Assembly (NCBI GenBank): GCA_947172415.1
Contig: OX359191.1
Location: 5,146,001-5,210,000, forward strand
Direction: 5' to 3'
Source: Chondrosia reniformis
Lineage: Eukaryota; Porifera; Demospongiae; Chondrillida; Chondrillidae
DNA: 64,000 nt
Below, piece after piece: positions 24,201 to 32,700 of this stretch; position 1 is the stretch's first letter, and every line of letters starts with the position of its first letter. Below the pieces are notes generated by a model. The model was given only the letters and a program-made list of their open reading frames with translations. It made no database searches and was not told the DNA's origin. The position numbers and the translations under genes are program-made.

Positions 24201-27200
24201 CTGAGTATCCACGAATTATAATCTTTGTGTGTTTCACCGTGAGTCATGTGCGATCTTAATTAACGGGTGGATAAGAAATAGTTTCATAATAATGCAAAAG
24301 CCAGTTTACTCTCAATACAGTGGACCCTCACCAATCCAAATAGCGTTAATCCGAACCCTCACAAATCCTAATGACAAATAACTAATCTAACTAACTAATC
24401 ATACTGACCAATCAAATGCATGCTTGCTGTGTGACGTCACCGCCAGTGCCTGACATTTTGGCCTGACGCAGGCGATTCTAGGTTAAGTACATGTGATGGT
24501 GTCTATAACGAAGGCCAAGAGATCGCACAAGACCCTAACTGTCATTCAGAAGCTGAAGCTGCTTGACCAGATCAGAAAGAAATCCTATACTGTGCTCTGT
24601 GACGAGTATGGAATTGGACGGTCTACCGTCACGGACATCAAGAAACGTGAGTCTTCACTGTGGGAGTACAAGCAGAAAATGGCTGAGATGGGAATGAAGC
24701 GTGATGAAGCTGAGGAAGGATGAAGAACTAGAAATGGCGGTATTTTTATGGTTTAAGCAGAAACTATCACCAGGCTAATTTTGCTGGCAAAGGCTCGTGA
24801 GTTGCACAAGCGATTGAGCGAGGCACAAAGCGACAGAGACGACCAAGAGTTCACCACTTCTTCTGGCTGGATGTGGAGATTCTGCAAACATCAACTATCA
24901 GAAAGCTATCTTTGCAGGGGGAAAAACTGTCAGCAGACAAACTAGCTGCTGATCAATTCATCCCCAATTTCCAAGCCTTAATCAGGGATGGTGGCTACAG
25001 TCTCAACCAACTTATTAACTTTGACAAGACTGGCTTGTACTACAAACTCCTCCCTCAAACTTTCTTGGCTGCCCACTTTGAGAAGTCTGCTGATGGGCGC
25101 AAGACACAGAAGGAATGCGTCACTATCAATGCATGTTCAAATGCGACTGGCTAAACAAAGCTCCCTCCCTCTGCTGTTGATTGAGAAATCAAAGAAGCCG
25201 CAATGCTTCAAGCATGTTAGCCGTGCTTGCCTGTTTACAGACTGATTCCATCATCACTTTGTCCCTCGGGTACAAGAGAAACTGAGAGAGATGGATCTTG
25301 AACCCAAAGCTGTGCTCCTGCTTGATAACTGCTCTGCACATCCCAACGAAGAAGAGCTCATCTCCGCAGATGGAAAGGTTGTTGCCAAGTTCCTCCCTCC
25401 CAATGTTACATCTCTGATTCAGCCAATGGATCAAGGTGTTATGGTGTCCATCAAGCACTGGTACCTAAGGAAGATCCTCGAAGAGCTTGTCCTTCAAGAT
25501 GATGGTGGCACATAGGTCATTGACTTCTTGAAGGGAATCCACATTCTGAAAGTGTCAGAGATGATTGTAGCTTCCTGGAATGAGATCAAACCGAAGATAC
25601 TTCGGCTTTCTTGGAGGAAGATTCTTCCTCTAGAGGATGATGAAGACAGCCGAGGATCAGAAGAATCTGATGGTAACCCTTCTGTAGCTGAATTCCACTC
25701 TTATTTCCACATACTTGGGCAAGATATGAATGAGAGTGAGATTGACAAGTGGCTGCAGGCTGACACTAGTGACAGGGGTTATGAACATCTGAGCGATGCT
25801 GAAATCATTGCCGAGGCCATAGGCCATAGGCCTGCCCACATCTGATGCTGTCTCTTCTGATGATGAGACAGAGACAGTAGCCATGCAGGGAGTGGACTAC
25901 TCTTCTTCCTCCAGCTCTTCTTCAACTCCTTCTGTCACTCATGGAAATGCTTTTAAAAATGTTTGACAACTGCATGGCTTGGCTGCAGGAGCAGGATGAA
26001 ACGAATGCGTATAACCTATCTGTGTTACATGACCTACATGATTCACAGAAGATCAAGATAAAGAAAAAGACAAAGACTCCCAGGATCACTGATGAAGGGT
26101 GGAATTCCCAGAAACGGCTGTCTGACCCAGTGGAGAAGAAGATGAAAGAAGGAAGAAAAGACTCCTGTATCTTCATCTAAAGCTCTCTTTAGGTTTAGTT
26201 CCCCTATAGGCTCTTTTTACAGAATAGACATATAGCATGTAGGAAAATGGTATCTTAGATTTTTCATGAGCTCGCAGCAAAGAAGCGACTGAGCAGCTTT
26301 ACCCAGAAGTGTTTAACTGATTATTTCTCAGCTTAGCTTAGTTACGTATGTACTTTGTTGTCCTTATGTAGGTACTATATTCTCAATAATAATACATTTT
26401 ATAGGAATGTAGTGAAAATAAAATAAGTAACAATTGAAATGCAATAACTACAGTTAATGGAATGAATTAAATAATTGAAGAGCGTTGATAATTAAGACTA
26501 TATTTGTATTTGTAACATCATCTATAGAGCATTTTGTGAAACGTTTACTAATCCAAACACATTCAGTAATCTGAACACATTCCTGTAGCCTTGTGTACGA
26601 CGCTATTTGGATTGACGAGGGTCCACTGTAATAACATTAAGAAGACAGTTGCCTTAATTTCCCCCAATTACGATAATCATATTCTGATAATAAAGGCTGC
26701 ATGAATTTTATATACATTGTCTTCCTTAGGGGATATTTTTAGTCTGTGATGTTAATGATGCGTGATGTTTTATTTTATGCTACTTGTGTAATTTGATTTG
26801 CTGTTTGGCTATTGAAATTACAGATTGCTATAGCTATTTACATTTTCTTTTAGAAAGAGTGTTCTTTAATGAAATTGTGAAAAATCAAGATTGTTATGAG
26901 ATGTATCGTACATTTGCAGCCACACTACAGCTGGTAAGCCAGTTATTAAGCACATGGGTTTATGTATGACTTCATCTGAATATGCCTTGTTTTGGTGAAT
27001 TTGTTGGTTGTGTATATAGTATGTGATAGTTGTTAATGTTAAATGTTATGCCTTAACAAGCGTAACTTTTATTACAATGTACATCAATAAAAAAAAAAGT
27101 CAGACTTACGTAGTAGATTTGGTAATTTTCGAAAATTTAATGAACTTGTAACTGGCCATGTATGGAAAGCCTAATAGGTAATGCTTTTGAGTTATTTCAC

Positions 27201-27474
27201 TACTTTTACTAGAGCATAGTTGCTTGTTAAATGTAGTAACATTTACAATATTATTGCATACTTGTAGGTACAGTATGCATGTAAATATTTTATTGTATAT
27301 CATTTGCTTGTATAGGCTAACACCTATAATGTTACAATTGAGACAGAACGAGGTGAATCTGAGAGTGGTGACATTACTTCACTTCACCTTCTCTCTGACC
27401 AAATGATCTTTGAAGATTTAGCAAACTTTCGGGCTCCCTCAGTGAAGCAAGCAGAAGATGATGTTTTTAACTGA
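6294..27474 (+). CDS. NCAPH2: Condensin-2 complex subunit H2 (kleisin beta) homologue, C-terminal nine exons
   Basis: NCAPH2 is the kleisin of condensin II. It bridges the SMC2-SMC4 heads and recruits the HEAT subunits for chromosome compaction in the nucleus. Exons read by splice sites and phase: 6294-6401, 8572-8628, 9356-9532, 9680-9778, 11115-11188, 12255-12356, 12982-13054, 26854-26933, 27316-27474; phases agree throughout and give 309 residues to the TGA. Exons 5-7 read SYEQLVRNYV, ALNQAKTYAQETELSKRVSE and HPPFDIHAYG, which match the kleisin C-terminal part of NCAPH2. The last two read VKNQDCYEMYRTFAATLQL and ANTYNVTIETE, with an acidic stretch encoded in exon 3. The N-terminal half should lie left of the window. 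The intron 13055-26853 has been swollen by transposons. The ninth exon needs no frame repair, so the gene looks functional. Confidence 0.8.
6717..6777. repeat. Transposon-end-like repeat shared with 21105-21160
   Basis: The stretch containing ATGTGTTAAACCAATGTGAA followed by AAAAACTGTA reappears at about 21120-21153 (ATGTGTTAGACCAATATGAA), beside the IS630/mariner-type transposase. It probably is a solitary terminus or deleted copy of that element. Confidence 0.5.
6890..7690 (-). mobile_element. Penelope-like element fragment (RT end plus GIY-YIG)
   Basis: Minus-strand reading gives FWIRYMDDVLSIWPHSS (about 7635-7585), the YMDD active-site block of a Penelope-type reverse transcriptase, then KIAFLDVLVE near 7490. 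After a decayed linker it gives ATVSIGETERTLEKRISEHK (about 7000-6950) and AVKRHDMTNGMAVHEW, a GIY-YIG endonuclease segment. Penelope-like elements (PLEs) combine exactly these two modules. Several stops and frameshifts; 5' part absent. Located in an NCAPH2 intron. Confidence 0.8.
7805..7826. repeat. Short (TA)n run
   Basis: Simple AT repeat at the left edge of the hAT-like fragment; no further role visible. Confidence 0.7.
7829..8320 (-). pseudogene. hAT-like transposase N-terminal (TTF-type zinc finger) fragment
   Basis: The minus strand reads SFQVSWFNHFSWIHYDVGLN, then CAFCFICCKTV, and, after a frameshift near 8070, SFTNWKDATRNFSKHE and SAAAALTNQ. The W-x-HYD, CFxC and NWKDA..F.KHE pattern is that of the TTF-type zinc-finger start of ZMYM1/DUF4371-like hAT transposases. 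Only the N-terminal 150 or so residues remain. A C-terminal hAT fragment of possibly the same family lies at 22690-23320. Dead copy in an NCAPH2 intron. Confidence 0.7.
10029..10940. repeat. 0.9-kb repeat, copy 1, with a 300-bp snap-back palindrome
   Basis: 10036-10180 and 10197-10348 are inverted copies of each other: GCTGTTAAAAGTAGGAATGG on one side, CCATTCCTACTTTTAACAGC on the other, with TGATAAGGCTAATCATACAG and TGTGCCCAAACACAG also mirrored. A non-palindromic tail follows to about 10940 (GAAAGTTTTCTTGG, CTATTCCCTA, CCTATTCCTGGTTAACCACT). The whole unit is repeated in diverged form at 13128-14030 and its first arm at 48719-48905. It is non-coding and probably a non-autonomous DNA element. 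It lies in an NCAPH2 intron. Confidence 0.75.
10920..10966 (-). ncRNA. Hammerhead-like motif (degenerate), PLE-derived
   Basis: On the minus strand TTGCTGATGAAGATCTTCAG is followed by GTTGAAATGTTTAATTAG. The CTGATGA and GAAA core boxes have the spacing of a hammerhead ribozyme around a weak stem II. No cleavage triplet paired to stem III is evident, so activity is unlikely. The same sequence ends the Penelope-like element near 62290-62330. Confidence 0.45.
11380..12175 (+). mobile_element. CR1/Jockey-like LINE 3' fragment
   Basis: Reads NFKYLGITINKKLSW (about 11400-11450), then VRTALVLEYAAPVWSPNGAK and IIEILERSSQ (about 11540-11630), the C-terminal part of a CR1/Jockey-type RT ORF. Stops and shifts follow. 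It ends near 12172 in a short (AATTC)n tail, as in the microsatellite-like 3' ends of this group. It is inserted between two NCAPH2 exons in sense orientation. Confidence 0.8.
13128..14030. repeat. 0.9-kb palindromic repeat, copy 2
   Basis: Diverged copy of 10029-10940. The palindrome arms start TTAAGTTAGAAGTAGGGATA near 13128 and close with the mirrored CTTCTAACTTAATTTT near 13545. The shared landmarks are AAAAGTATCAAAACAAGACA, TTGAAAGTTTTCTTGG, GTCTATTCCCTAC and CCATTCCTGGTTAACCACTT. The central loop differs from copy 1 and has its own inner inverted pair, AGTCTGATGTAG with CTACATCAGACT, around 13307-13361. No coding content. It sits at the start of the 13.8-kb NCAPH2 intron. Confidence 0.7.
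14040..15280. other. Intron sequence, no assignable feature
   Basis: No exon or recognised transposon. Minus-strand open stretches at 14250-14453 and 14871-15180 (for example KLRLIEAWLDDFEK near 15150) do not match a family I can name and may be relics. Confidence 0.4.
15281..16140 (+). pseudogene. IS3-like (IS3EU-type) transposase, N-terminal two thirds, inactivated
   Basis: An rve-type integrase that would cut and join transposon DNA. The reading EDIKYLKSLNFSKSKIAEIL then GISCKTLYNKI (about 15577-15665) is its helix-turn-helix. ITDRELDDKIRTLKQ follows, then a stop at 15823, then 15827-16033 with LRASIHRVDPEGTAQRR and NGVWHINGHHKLIRW. The last motif aligns with NSLWHIDGHHKLIRW at 53128-54069, so the first catalytic Asp has become Asn. 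Together with the in-frame stop this makes it inactive. TATGGGGTGCC at about 15281 resembles the terminus TATGGAGCGCC of the intact-ended copy and may be the left end. It is convergent with a HECT-like gene, as in the other copy. Confidence 0.8.
16290..18391 (-). pseudogene. HECT-like protein of IS3EU-type transposon, spliced or broken
   Basis: Minus-strand blocks in order: 18391-18100 MSRQFAASSSRSRPTAASE then a basic Ser/Pro region and LNNPRKRKPKF; about 17850-17540 ending in an acidic Ser-rich region; 17460-17360 SFDNAAQEEQLQSSMDE; 17085-16762 ADPNEFFRLCYTSW and NIQSLTKEKLAVVVALGLLH; 16705-16291 FIFDCGFTSSLSF, SLYATHAELVQFRNG, then a frameshift to FSKAGSNIRAAEEQIMQNF, ending FACEMGKLI. The order and the FxxxF-GSN-x2-AEE ending match HECT-like C-termini of G2E3-like transposon proteins. 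The HECT active-site Cys is not evident. Part of the gaps may be introns. It faces the transposase at 15281-16140 tail to tail. Confidence 0.6.
18640..19325 (-). mobile_element. CR1/Jockey-like LINE reverse transcriptase fragment
   Basis: Minus-strand reading in shifting frames: SGFRLKHCTQDILLKTMDDW (about 19310-19250), VVGAVFIDLSRGFDSI (about 19225-19180, first RT Asp block), ALLWFRDYLCDRRQRVI, and GMPQGSILGHLLFSLFINDL (19065-19005, the PQGS-LGPLLF block). It resembles the LINE at 1-1955 and may be of the same family. Heavily mutated; neither end is clear. Confidence 0.8.
19439..19862 (-). mobile_element. Internally deleted Tigger element (MITE)
   Basis: CAGTGGAACTTCGATTTTAT begins at 19439 and its imperfect inverted copy (ATCGACGTTCCTCTG) ends at 19862, with TA on both sides. 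The minus strand keeps the first transposase codons, MATTKRKQTVLTLEEK, then ERMARGATVTLLSKKYEVGK in a shifted frame. After a large deletion it goes straight to the C-terminal tail KDTTLDDAFF. Only 424 bp remain, showing how a Tigger shrinks to a MITE. Confidence 0.8.
20070..21014 (-). pseudogene. IS630/Tc1-mariner-type transposase (DDE_3), broken
   Basis: The start at 21014 reads SGSRGKYTKISLEIREKVIE, NVFNKGMKQADLAKLLGINK and HTVSSIVKTF, a helix-turn-helix DNA-binding domain. After a stop, 20747-20565 reads EEIRRKIADDSTTFATIQDI then PLSTIHNLLKK. The catalytic region 20420-20160 includes GGNLSLRVAISKDGLLGF and HHFVMDNVHFHKTTMVKD, where MDN holds the second catalytic Asp of IS630 enzymes. The third catalytic block is not found to the left. 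Stops at 20784 and near 20565 break it. The adjoining stretch near 21120-21153 matches 6717-6777 and may be the element's end. Confidence 0.78.
21215..22443 (-). pseudogene. BEN-like domain gene or pseudogene nested in NCAPH2 intron
   Basis: Minus-strand pieces: an exon-like block from 22443 (after a TTTTTCAG acceptor) reading NFVLVYWPNEDLVSVVKKNN and KVRIAKKLYDGVVVAI; 22144-21947 MSDFENDFLDRTFETPAFDG with a Lys-rich end; 21931-21404 an acidic Ser/Thr-rich linker with LDYLTRQVDDYLL. After a frameshift, 21440-21215 reads LKTPDEVLAKYTSLQTDCKI, ALAIKLARETF, a stop, and YWNNPDAFEKKWVIAQEAV. The last parts resemble a BEN-like domain found in many invertebrate proteins, which in BEN proteins binds DNA or partners in chromatin. 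The middle of the domain is missing and a stop is in frame, so this is probably a pseudogene. Confidence 0.5.
22585..22620. repeat. Poly-C tracts
   Basis: Two C-runs interrupted by TCCTGAAAATAGTTTTG; low complexity just left of the hAT-like fragment, likely unstable. Confidence 0.8.
22640..23460 (-). pseudogene. hAT-like transposase C-terminal dimerisation fragment
   Basis: Minus-strand reading (about 22930-22750) gives IPDGTVSVERSFSHMKMIKS, then RLRN and LESAESLSDEELEQN. The pattern V-S-x-ERSFS-M-IK-LRN is the hAT C-terminal dimerisation domain (usually CERSFS; the Cys is Val here). Upstream (23300-22950) is degenerate, with SETSNRAIFHHI near 23235. It complements the N-terminal hAT piece at 7829-8320. 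Dead fragment. Confidence 0.7.
23790..24077 (-). pseudogene. Pogo-like transposase N-terminal fragment
   Basis: Minus-strand reading from 24077: RKQKYTHFTPEARVKIAEYA, AQCGNAAAFYQE, then EEGITQLLKKRRGIPLTLG and NLDEKV. This matches the N-terminal DNA-binding region of a pogo-related transposase family common in cnidarians and sponges (KYT-FTPE-RAKI.., KKRGRPL-LG). No catalytic domain follows. Short relic next to the Tigger element. Confidence 0.6.
24318..26628 (+). mobile_element. Tigger/JRK-like DNA transposon with both ends
   Basis: CAGTGGACCCTCACCAATCC starts at 24318 and its inverted copy (GACGAGGGTCCACTG) ends at 26628, both flanked by TA. The interior encodes one broken transposase on the + strand, in the same direction as NCAPH2. 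Segment 26178-26266, in its 3' untranslated part, reappears inverted inside another transposon at 52955-53042. Confidence 0.9.
24493..26178 (+). pseudogene. Tigger/JRK-like transposase (DDE_1), broken
   Basis: The start at 24493 reads AKRSHKTLTVIQKLKLLDQI and YGIGRSTVTDIKKRES, a CENP-B/psq helix-turn-helix. After frame breaks near 24723 and 24870: LSADKLAADQFIPNFQAL and LINFDKTGLYYKLLP, the first catalytic block with Asp kept but the usual Glu changed to Lys. 25291-25515 reads AVLLLDNCSAHPNEEEL (second Asp) and NVTSLIQPMDQGV (third Asp). After a stop at 25513, the C-terminal region follows with a Glu/Asp-rich tail and, in another frame, FDNCMAWLQEQDET (25965-26007). At least four breaks; all three acidic residues survive. 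Confidence 0.88.
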
Positions 27475-29768
27475 TTATTATAAACAAATTAACTTGCTGA
27501 AAGTATTATCTAAGTAAACTTTCTTATTAATACACTCTTAAGATAAAAATATGCAACAAAATACAAATACTGTATCTAGGTGTAACCTTTTAAATAGATT
27601 AAATAATTTAAGAAACCCCCGAGCAGCGAGCAGCTCATTACATCCTTGTTAAATCAAGGGGCCTGGTAACTCTCTTTAAACACTGCAAGTTTATTGTTGC
27701 CATCATTTGTATGTACTGTTACTTGCTTACTCCCTGATTGTCTACATGAGTCATGCACTTGTGTAACAAGTTAATTGTTTTCTAGTTCCAGAAACTAATA
27801 AGTAGCGTTCTAGTTGACCAATTGTTTTAACAGCTGTGTCAGGCTGTCTTTATCATGACCATAGCTGACTAAATGTCACACAGTCTTTTTCTATATGTAT
27901 TTACCATTCTCCTGAAAATGTAGATTATTGATACTTCAGAATCTGTGAATGTATTCAACCTAACACTCAAATTTGTTGCCAGTACTTCCTCAGAGACAAT
28001 ATTAATACTACTTTTCTTTTCTTACATGGGTAATAATATATACATTTGCAATTTGTGTAATACATGGCTGTAGATTATTCATAGTACGTATTATCTAAGA
28101 AACGTACTGAGTTTAAAAGGAAGTTATAATGAAATCAAGATATGTTGCTCTGGGCTATAATTCAAATTGCTTGGGTGAATCAATGGTCTCTAATTCCTGT
28201 ATGTCTCTCTGGCTGAAGTACAGAGAGGCCATGTAATGCTAACACTATATGGTGAAAAATATCCATAGCATGCTATCTTTATGGGAGAACACTGTATACC
28301 CAAATGTAGATATTGAATCGTGAAAGATCTAATTAACACCTGAAAGGTTCATCATCATGGCTTTTGCACTCAATGAAATAAGTTTAACATGGCAAACCCC
28401 AGTCATGCACCCTTTAATTCATACAGCTAATTGGTAAAATGTGTAACCATAAACTTTCTTAGATATCTTGATATAAATATATAAATTCAATTCATCTCAA
28501 CTGACATTTGTTGTATTATGCAGGCAGTTCTTCCTCTAACAAAATGCACTTTATATGTAAAGTTTAACCAGTATTCATGCAGAGTGAAGTACATTTCCAA
28601 TTTATTGTTTGTGTATATGTATAATGTATATACCAGCCTGTTGATTCCTAGTTGGGGAAACTGTACAATTAATAAAATTTACTGCATGCTATTTTGCAAC
28701 TACATATATATACTGAAACAAATAATCACCTTTACTATATATACCTTTGCTTATGGATCCTTCAACAACACAATGCAATTGATTACCTTAAAATTCAGTT
28801 TTGGAATGAATCAGAAAGCTAACAATTGTAACATTGCAGTGTAATAATTTTCCCATTTCCTTCAAGGAATGAAATCTTACAGTGTTACATGTATATGGCT
28901 TTAACAGTAGCCTTCATCTTCAACAAAGGTTTTAAGGATTCTGGGAGGATACTGAACAATACTTTTCCTTTAGTATGACTTGTAGGCGTGTACAAGGTAC
29001 AACAAAATTTCCTTCTGTACTTGGCATAAGTTATAAGGATTTACTTCCTCTTAACCATCACCAAGTTATCTTTTCTATCTTGTGGTCTCTTAGTATGACT
29101 GTCACAGTTAAAGCTCTATATGTATCTAAATGTATGCACATTTATCTGTATTTGCTGTGTATTTAATCTGTCATTCTTTCATCATTTTTTATAAACTTTT
29201 TTCCAAACATCCCTATAGAACTTAGAGATTACTCCCTCACCTCAATCCATTTTTTCATCTCAGATACAAACCTGTTCAGCCATACCTGTTGACTGTGACT
29301 ATATTTAATGCCACTCGTATTTCATTTGAACGTATTTGTGTGTATTATGATCGATAAGTATGACAGATTCGATCACTCAATTGAATGACATTGTTAAAAT
29401 TGAAAAGTTCACAGAAATGGCGGACTAGACAGTTACCGCCTCCCTACGTAATTTACTGGCGGATAGCGAAGCCTCCCAGTTACTTGTTAACATGACCTAA
29501 CCAAGGTTACGTGGAGTAGAATAAACTTTGGTGAAGCTGCAAAAGTGAAACCCGATTCTTCGGTTTAAATAGCCTGGGATACACGAGGTGTTTCATTCGA
29601 AATTCTCGCGCTTGTTTCTTGTTGGTCTAGAATGGTGGATTGCTGGCCTCTAATAAAGTAACCATTGGGAAGACGCTTATTGTACCCTCCCACCGATAAA
29701 GAAAGTCGTTATCTCTTCTCATTTCATCGAAAGATTTCTTCCTTCTGTATTTAACACAAGGGAGCTTA
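27475..29768. other. Intergenic spacer between NCAPH2-like and TRAF-like genes
   Basis: Holds the presumed 3' untranslated part of the first gene and the promoter/5' leader of the second. AT-rich up to about 29380, then a less AT-rich stretch (29420-29768, with ATGGCGG at 29420) just before the RING start codon, compatible with a promoter. No other ORF or repeat was recognised. Confidence 0.5.
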
Positions 29769-32700
29769 ATGGAAGGGTATGATGCCAAATTCGATCCGCC
29801 GCTTGAGAAACGCCTCGAGTGCCCTATTTGTCTTCTGGCTCAGAAGGATCCCTTGCAGACGCCCTGTGGCCATCGCTTCTGCGGAACCTGTATCGTCCGA
29901 GCCATCAAGTAAGTCGGTCGTACGTAGAAAAATGTGTTTAATTAAGAGTAAATCAGTCTACGATAGATGGTACAAGTCTATGGCATTGTGTAACGGCCTT
30001 CTGTCGCTTATTCAGGCCAAGGGTTCAATAGTGGTTGACGTCCCTAGTTACTTGGATATCTGCCTAGCCCATTAATGTGACCATCCTGTGGTCTATAAAG
30101 TACATCCCCAGTAATTTCGTTGGGATCTCTTGGCTTACCTGTAGAATTTAGTGTTTTCATTATTTAGCTGTAGACGGTGGAAGCTGTTTATTGTCTGTAA
30201 GTATGTGTATAATTATGTAGGTACATACTTGTGTTTATGAGTATGTACATTTTTTGGATGTACATTTTTTGTATGGACATTCTTAAGCATTCATTCTCAT
30301 TGGTTCAGTCATGGTGGGCATTGATGAGTCAATATGAAAGTTATTGAATGTTAAACATACATTTTCAGAGGCCTCACAATTGTGTTACATAAATTTCAAC
30401 AATGTTTACTTTAGGTGGTTTCCCTTTGCTAGATTAGTGATACCATACTGACTGTACCTGAAGGTTGCTATAGTGACATGCACCTATCTTTAGGTCACCC
30501 CCTCTATTTGTCCTTGGCAGTCATTGGCAAATTCAGCAATTTAACATATACATTTATACCTTTGACATAATTGGATTTGTCCTGATTCCTTACTCATTAC
30601 TTGTTAGTTGAGATAAGCAGCTTTACTACCTTGGAGTGAACTGAATCTTGTGACTTTGTTGTGTTCTGTCTAATGAAAAGAGAAACTTTGCACCACTGAA
30701 TGACTGTTATCTTCTGTTAGGCTTTTATAAGAGGTTGTACCACTTGATCAAGTCATATATTGAGTAGCTGATTTTTTGGACTACTAATTTTTCCTATTTA
30801 TAGACATCAGTGAATGGTCTGTCCACAACTTGATTGTGATCAGCCAAACAATATGCATACATATACATTACATACTACAGAAATGGATAGCTAAATACTT
30901 TCTATGGCTCCATGAAGGATTGTGTGCTCAAGTGAGTTTTTAAATGGAGGATAAATATCAAACGTGAAACACACTGAGGCTATACTCATTTAAATATACA
31001 CTTACGATGACCAGGTGTTTATATATGTATTGATAAATCTACAGTGAAAATATTGTACCTAAAGCCACAGTACAGCAGCACGTTCTGTTTGTAGTTATCA
31101 GTAATTCTGTATCTATACTGCATTAAATGTATGTGAAACCTGTATAAACACATACAAAGGTACTCAAATCATCAGCACATGAGATGATAAATGTACGTAT
31201 GCTTGGATTTGCAATTTGTCACACTTACCAGGAGATGCTAATTCTCCTCATAAAACTTTTGATGTGTACTTAAAGTCATCTATTGATTGTGGTAGAATTA
31301 ATTAATCGATTTTGTTCTCTCCAAACCATCTTCTAAGTTTGACTCAAAATGCTGTTAGCATGATTTACGATTAATATCAATATTTTAGTCAAATTTTTGT
31401 TTTACCTGAATTGTGCATTTCTGTATATATAATGACTATATATTACAGAATTAAGTGATATATTAGTTTTGCCATTACAGATAGTACTCCTAAGTGTATT
31501 TACTGTGGTTACGCTCACAGAATATATCGCTTGATTTTAGCTTAATCTGCAAAGTTTAAGAAGTCTAGACTGTGTTGATTACTCAGATATGTGAGTTATT
31601 GTTAGACATAGATGATTTTGAAAAAGTACTTCTCCATCAGAGAGCAAATGGTCAAATCTGATGTGCCAGCAATGTCAAGTTCTTTCAACTATGATGTACA
31701 TATCAATAATGTGTCCTATTAAAATTACCTCTTTAGTGTGCTAAATGTCGGAGTAGCGAAAGCTGTTATGTACGTATGAAACAAAAGTAATGACTTTTAG
31801 AGTGCAATTTGTCTTCCTTATTTTCTTCTTAAATATAGAAAATAGGTATTCCAAGCACTGAGTGTGTTACTGTTGCTACCTGATAACCCCCAAGGGGTGC
31901 TTGTATTTAATGGCTCTGGAACCACTCAAGTGTTTATTCTTTACTGCTATAGAGTATACTTAATATGTTTTGCTGGCTAAGTCTTGTTGTTTTCTACAGA
32001 CCAATTAGTATGTGTTCTTTCAGCATTACATGAATATGCTTTAAATTTTTAATTTGTATAAGAACAGATTGGTATTTTGTAAATTTTAAGATTTAGGCTG
32101 AACTTGCTCAAACTGGTATGGACAGTTGATAGTCTTCTTAGAATGAATTGGTACTGGTAACATCACATCCGCTCTAACAATGCCACCTATAAGAGATTGC
32201 ACAGTTGGCTACAGCTACATTCATTGTGTGGTCTCCTATCACTTTCTCTATTAAAAGTGTGGACTTCTTCCACCTTGCATTATGTTAGGTGTTGCTTGTT
32301 CCCTGAAAAACTATTAAGAAATCTGCCTTCAATAGTTTATTAACTATGTTTTGTTTGTATGAAGAAATTCTTGTTTGTAATCCTTATTCAATATATCCCC
32401 TAATTTGCTATGGGGTAAGTTGCAGACATTTTTTTACAACTTGCAATTTGTGTTTAATATTTTCAAAGTTTGTTGAATATGACAGTGTATAACAGTCCAT
32501 CATGGGTGAGTGGGTAAGGACCAACATATTCATATTATAGCAGAGATTTTCAATTGGGTTATTGACACCTAATGTTTTTATTTCTTTAGGCAATAGTTGA
32601 AGTATAAACTTTTATTCCATAGTTAGAAAGTGATTTAGTTTCATACATGAGAACTAGAATGATGTACATTTGATTAGAATTGTCCTTATACTGAACAAAT

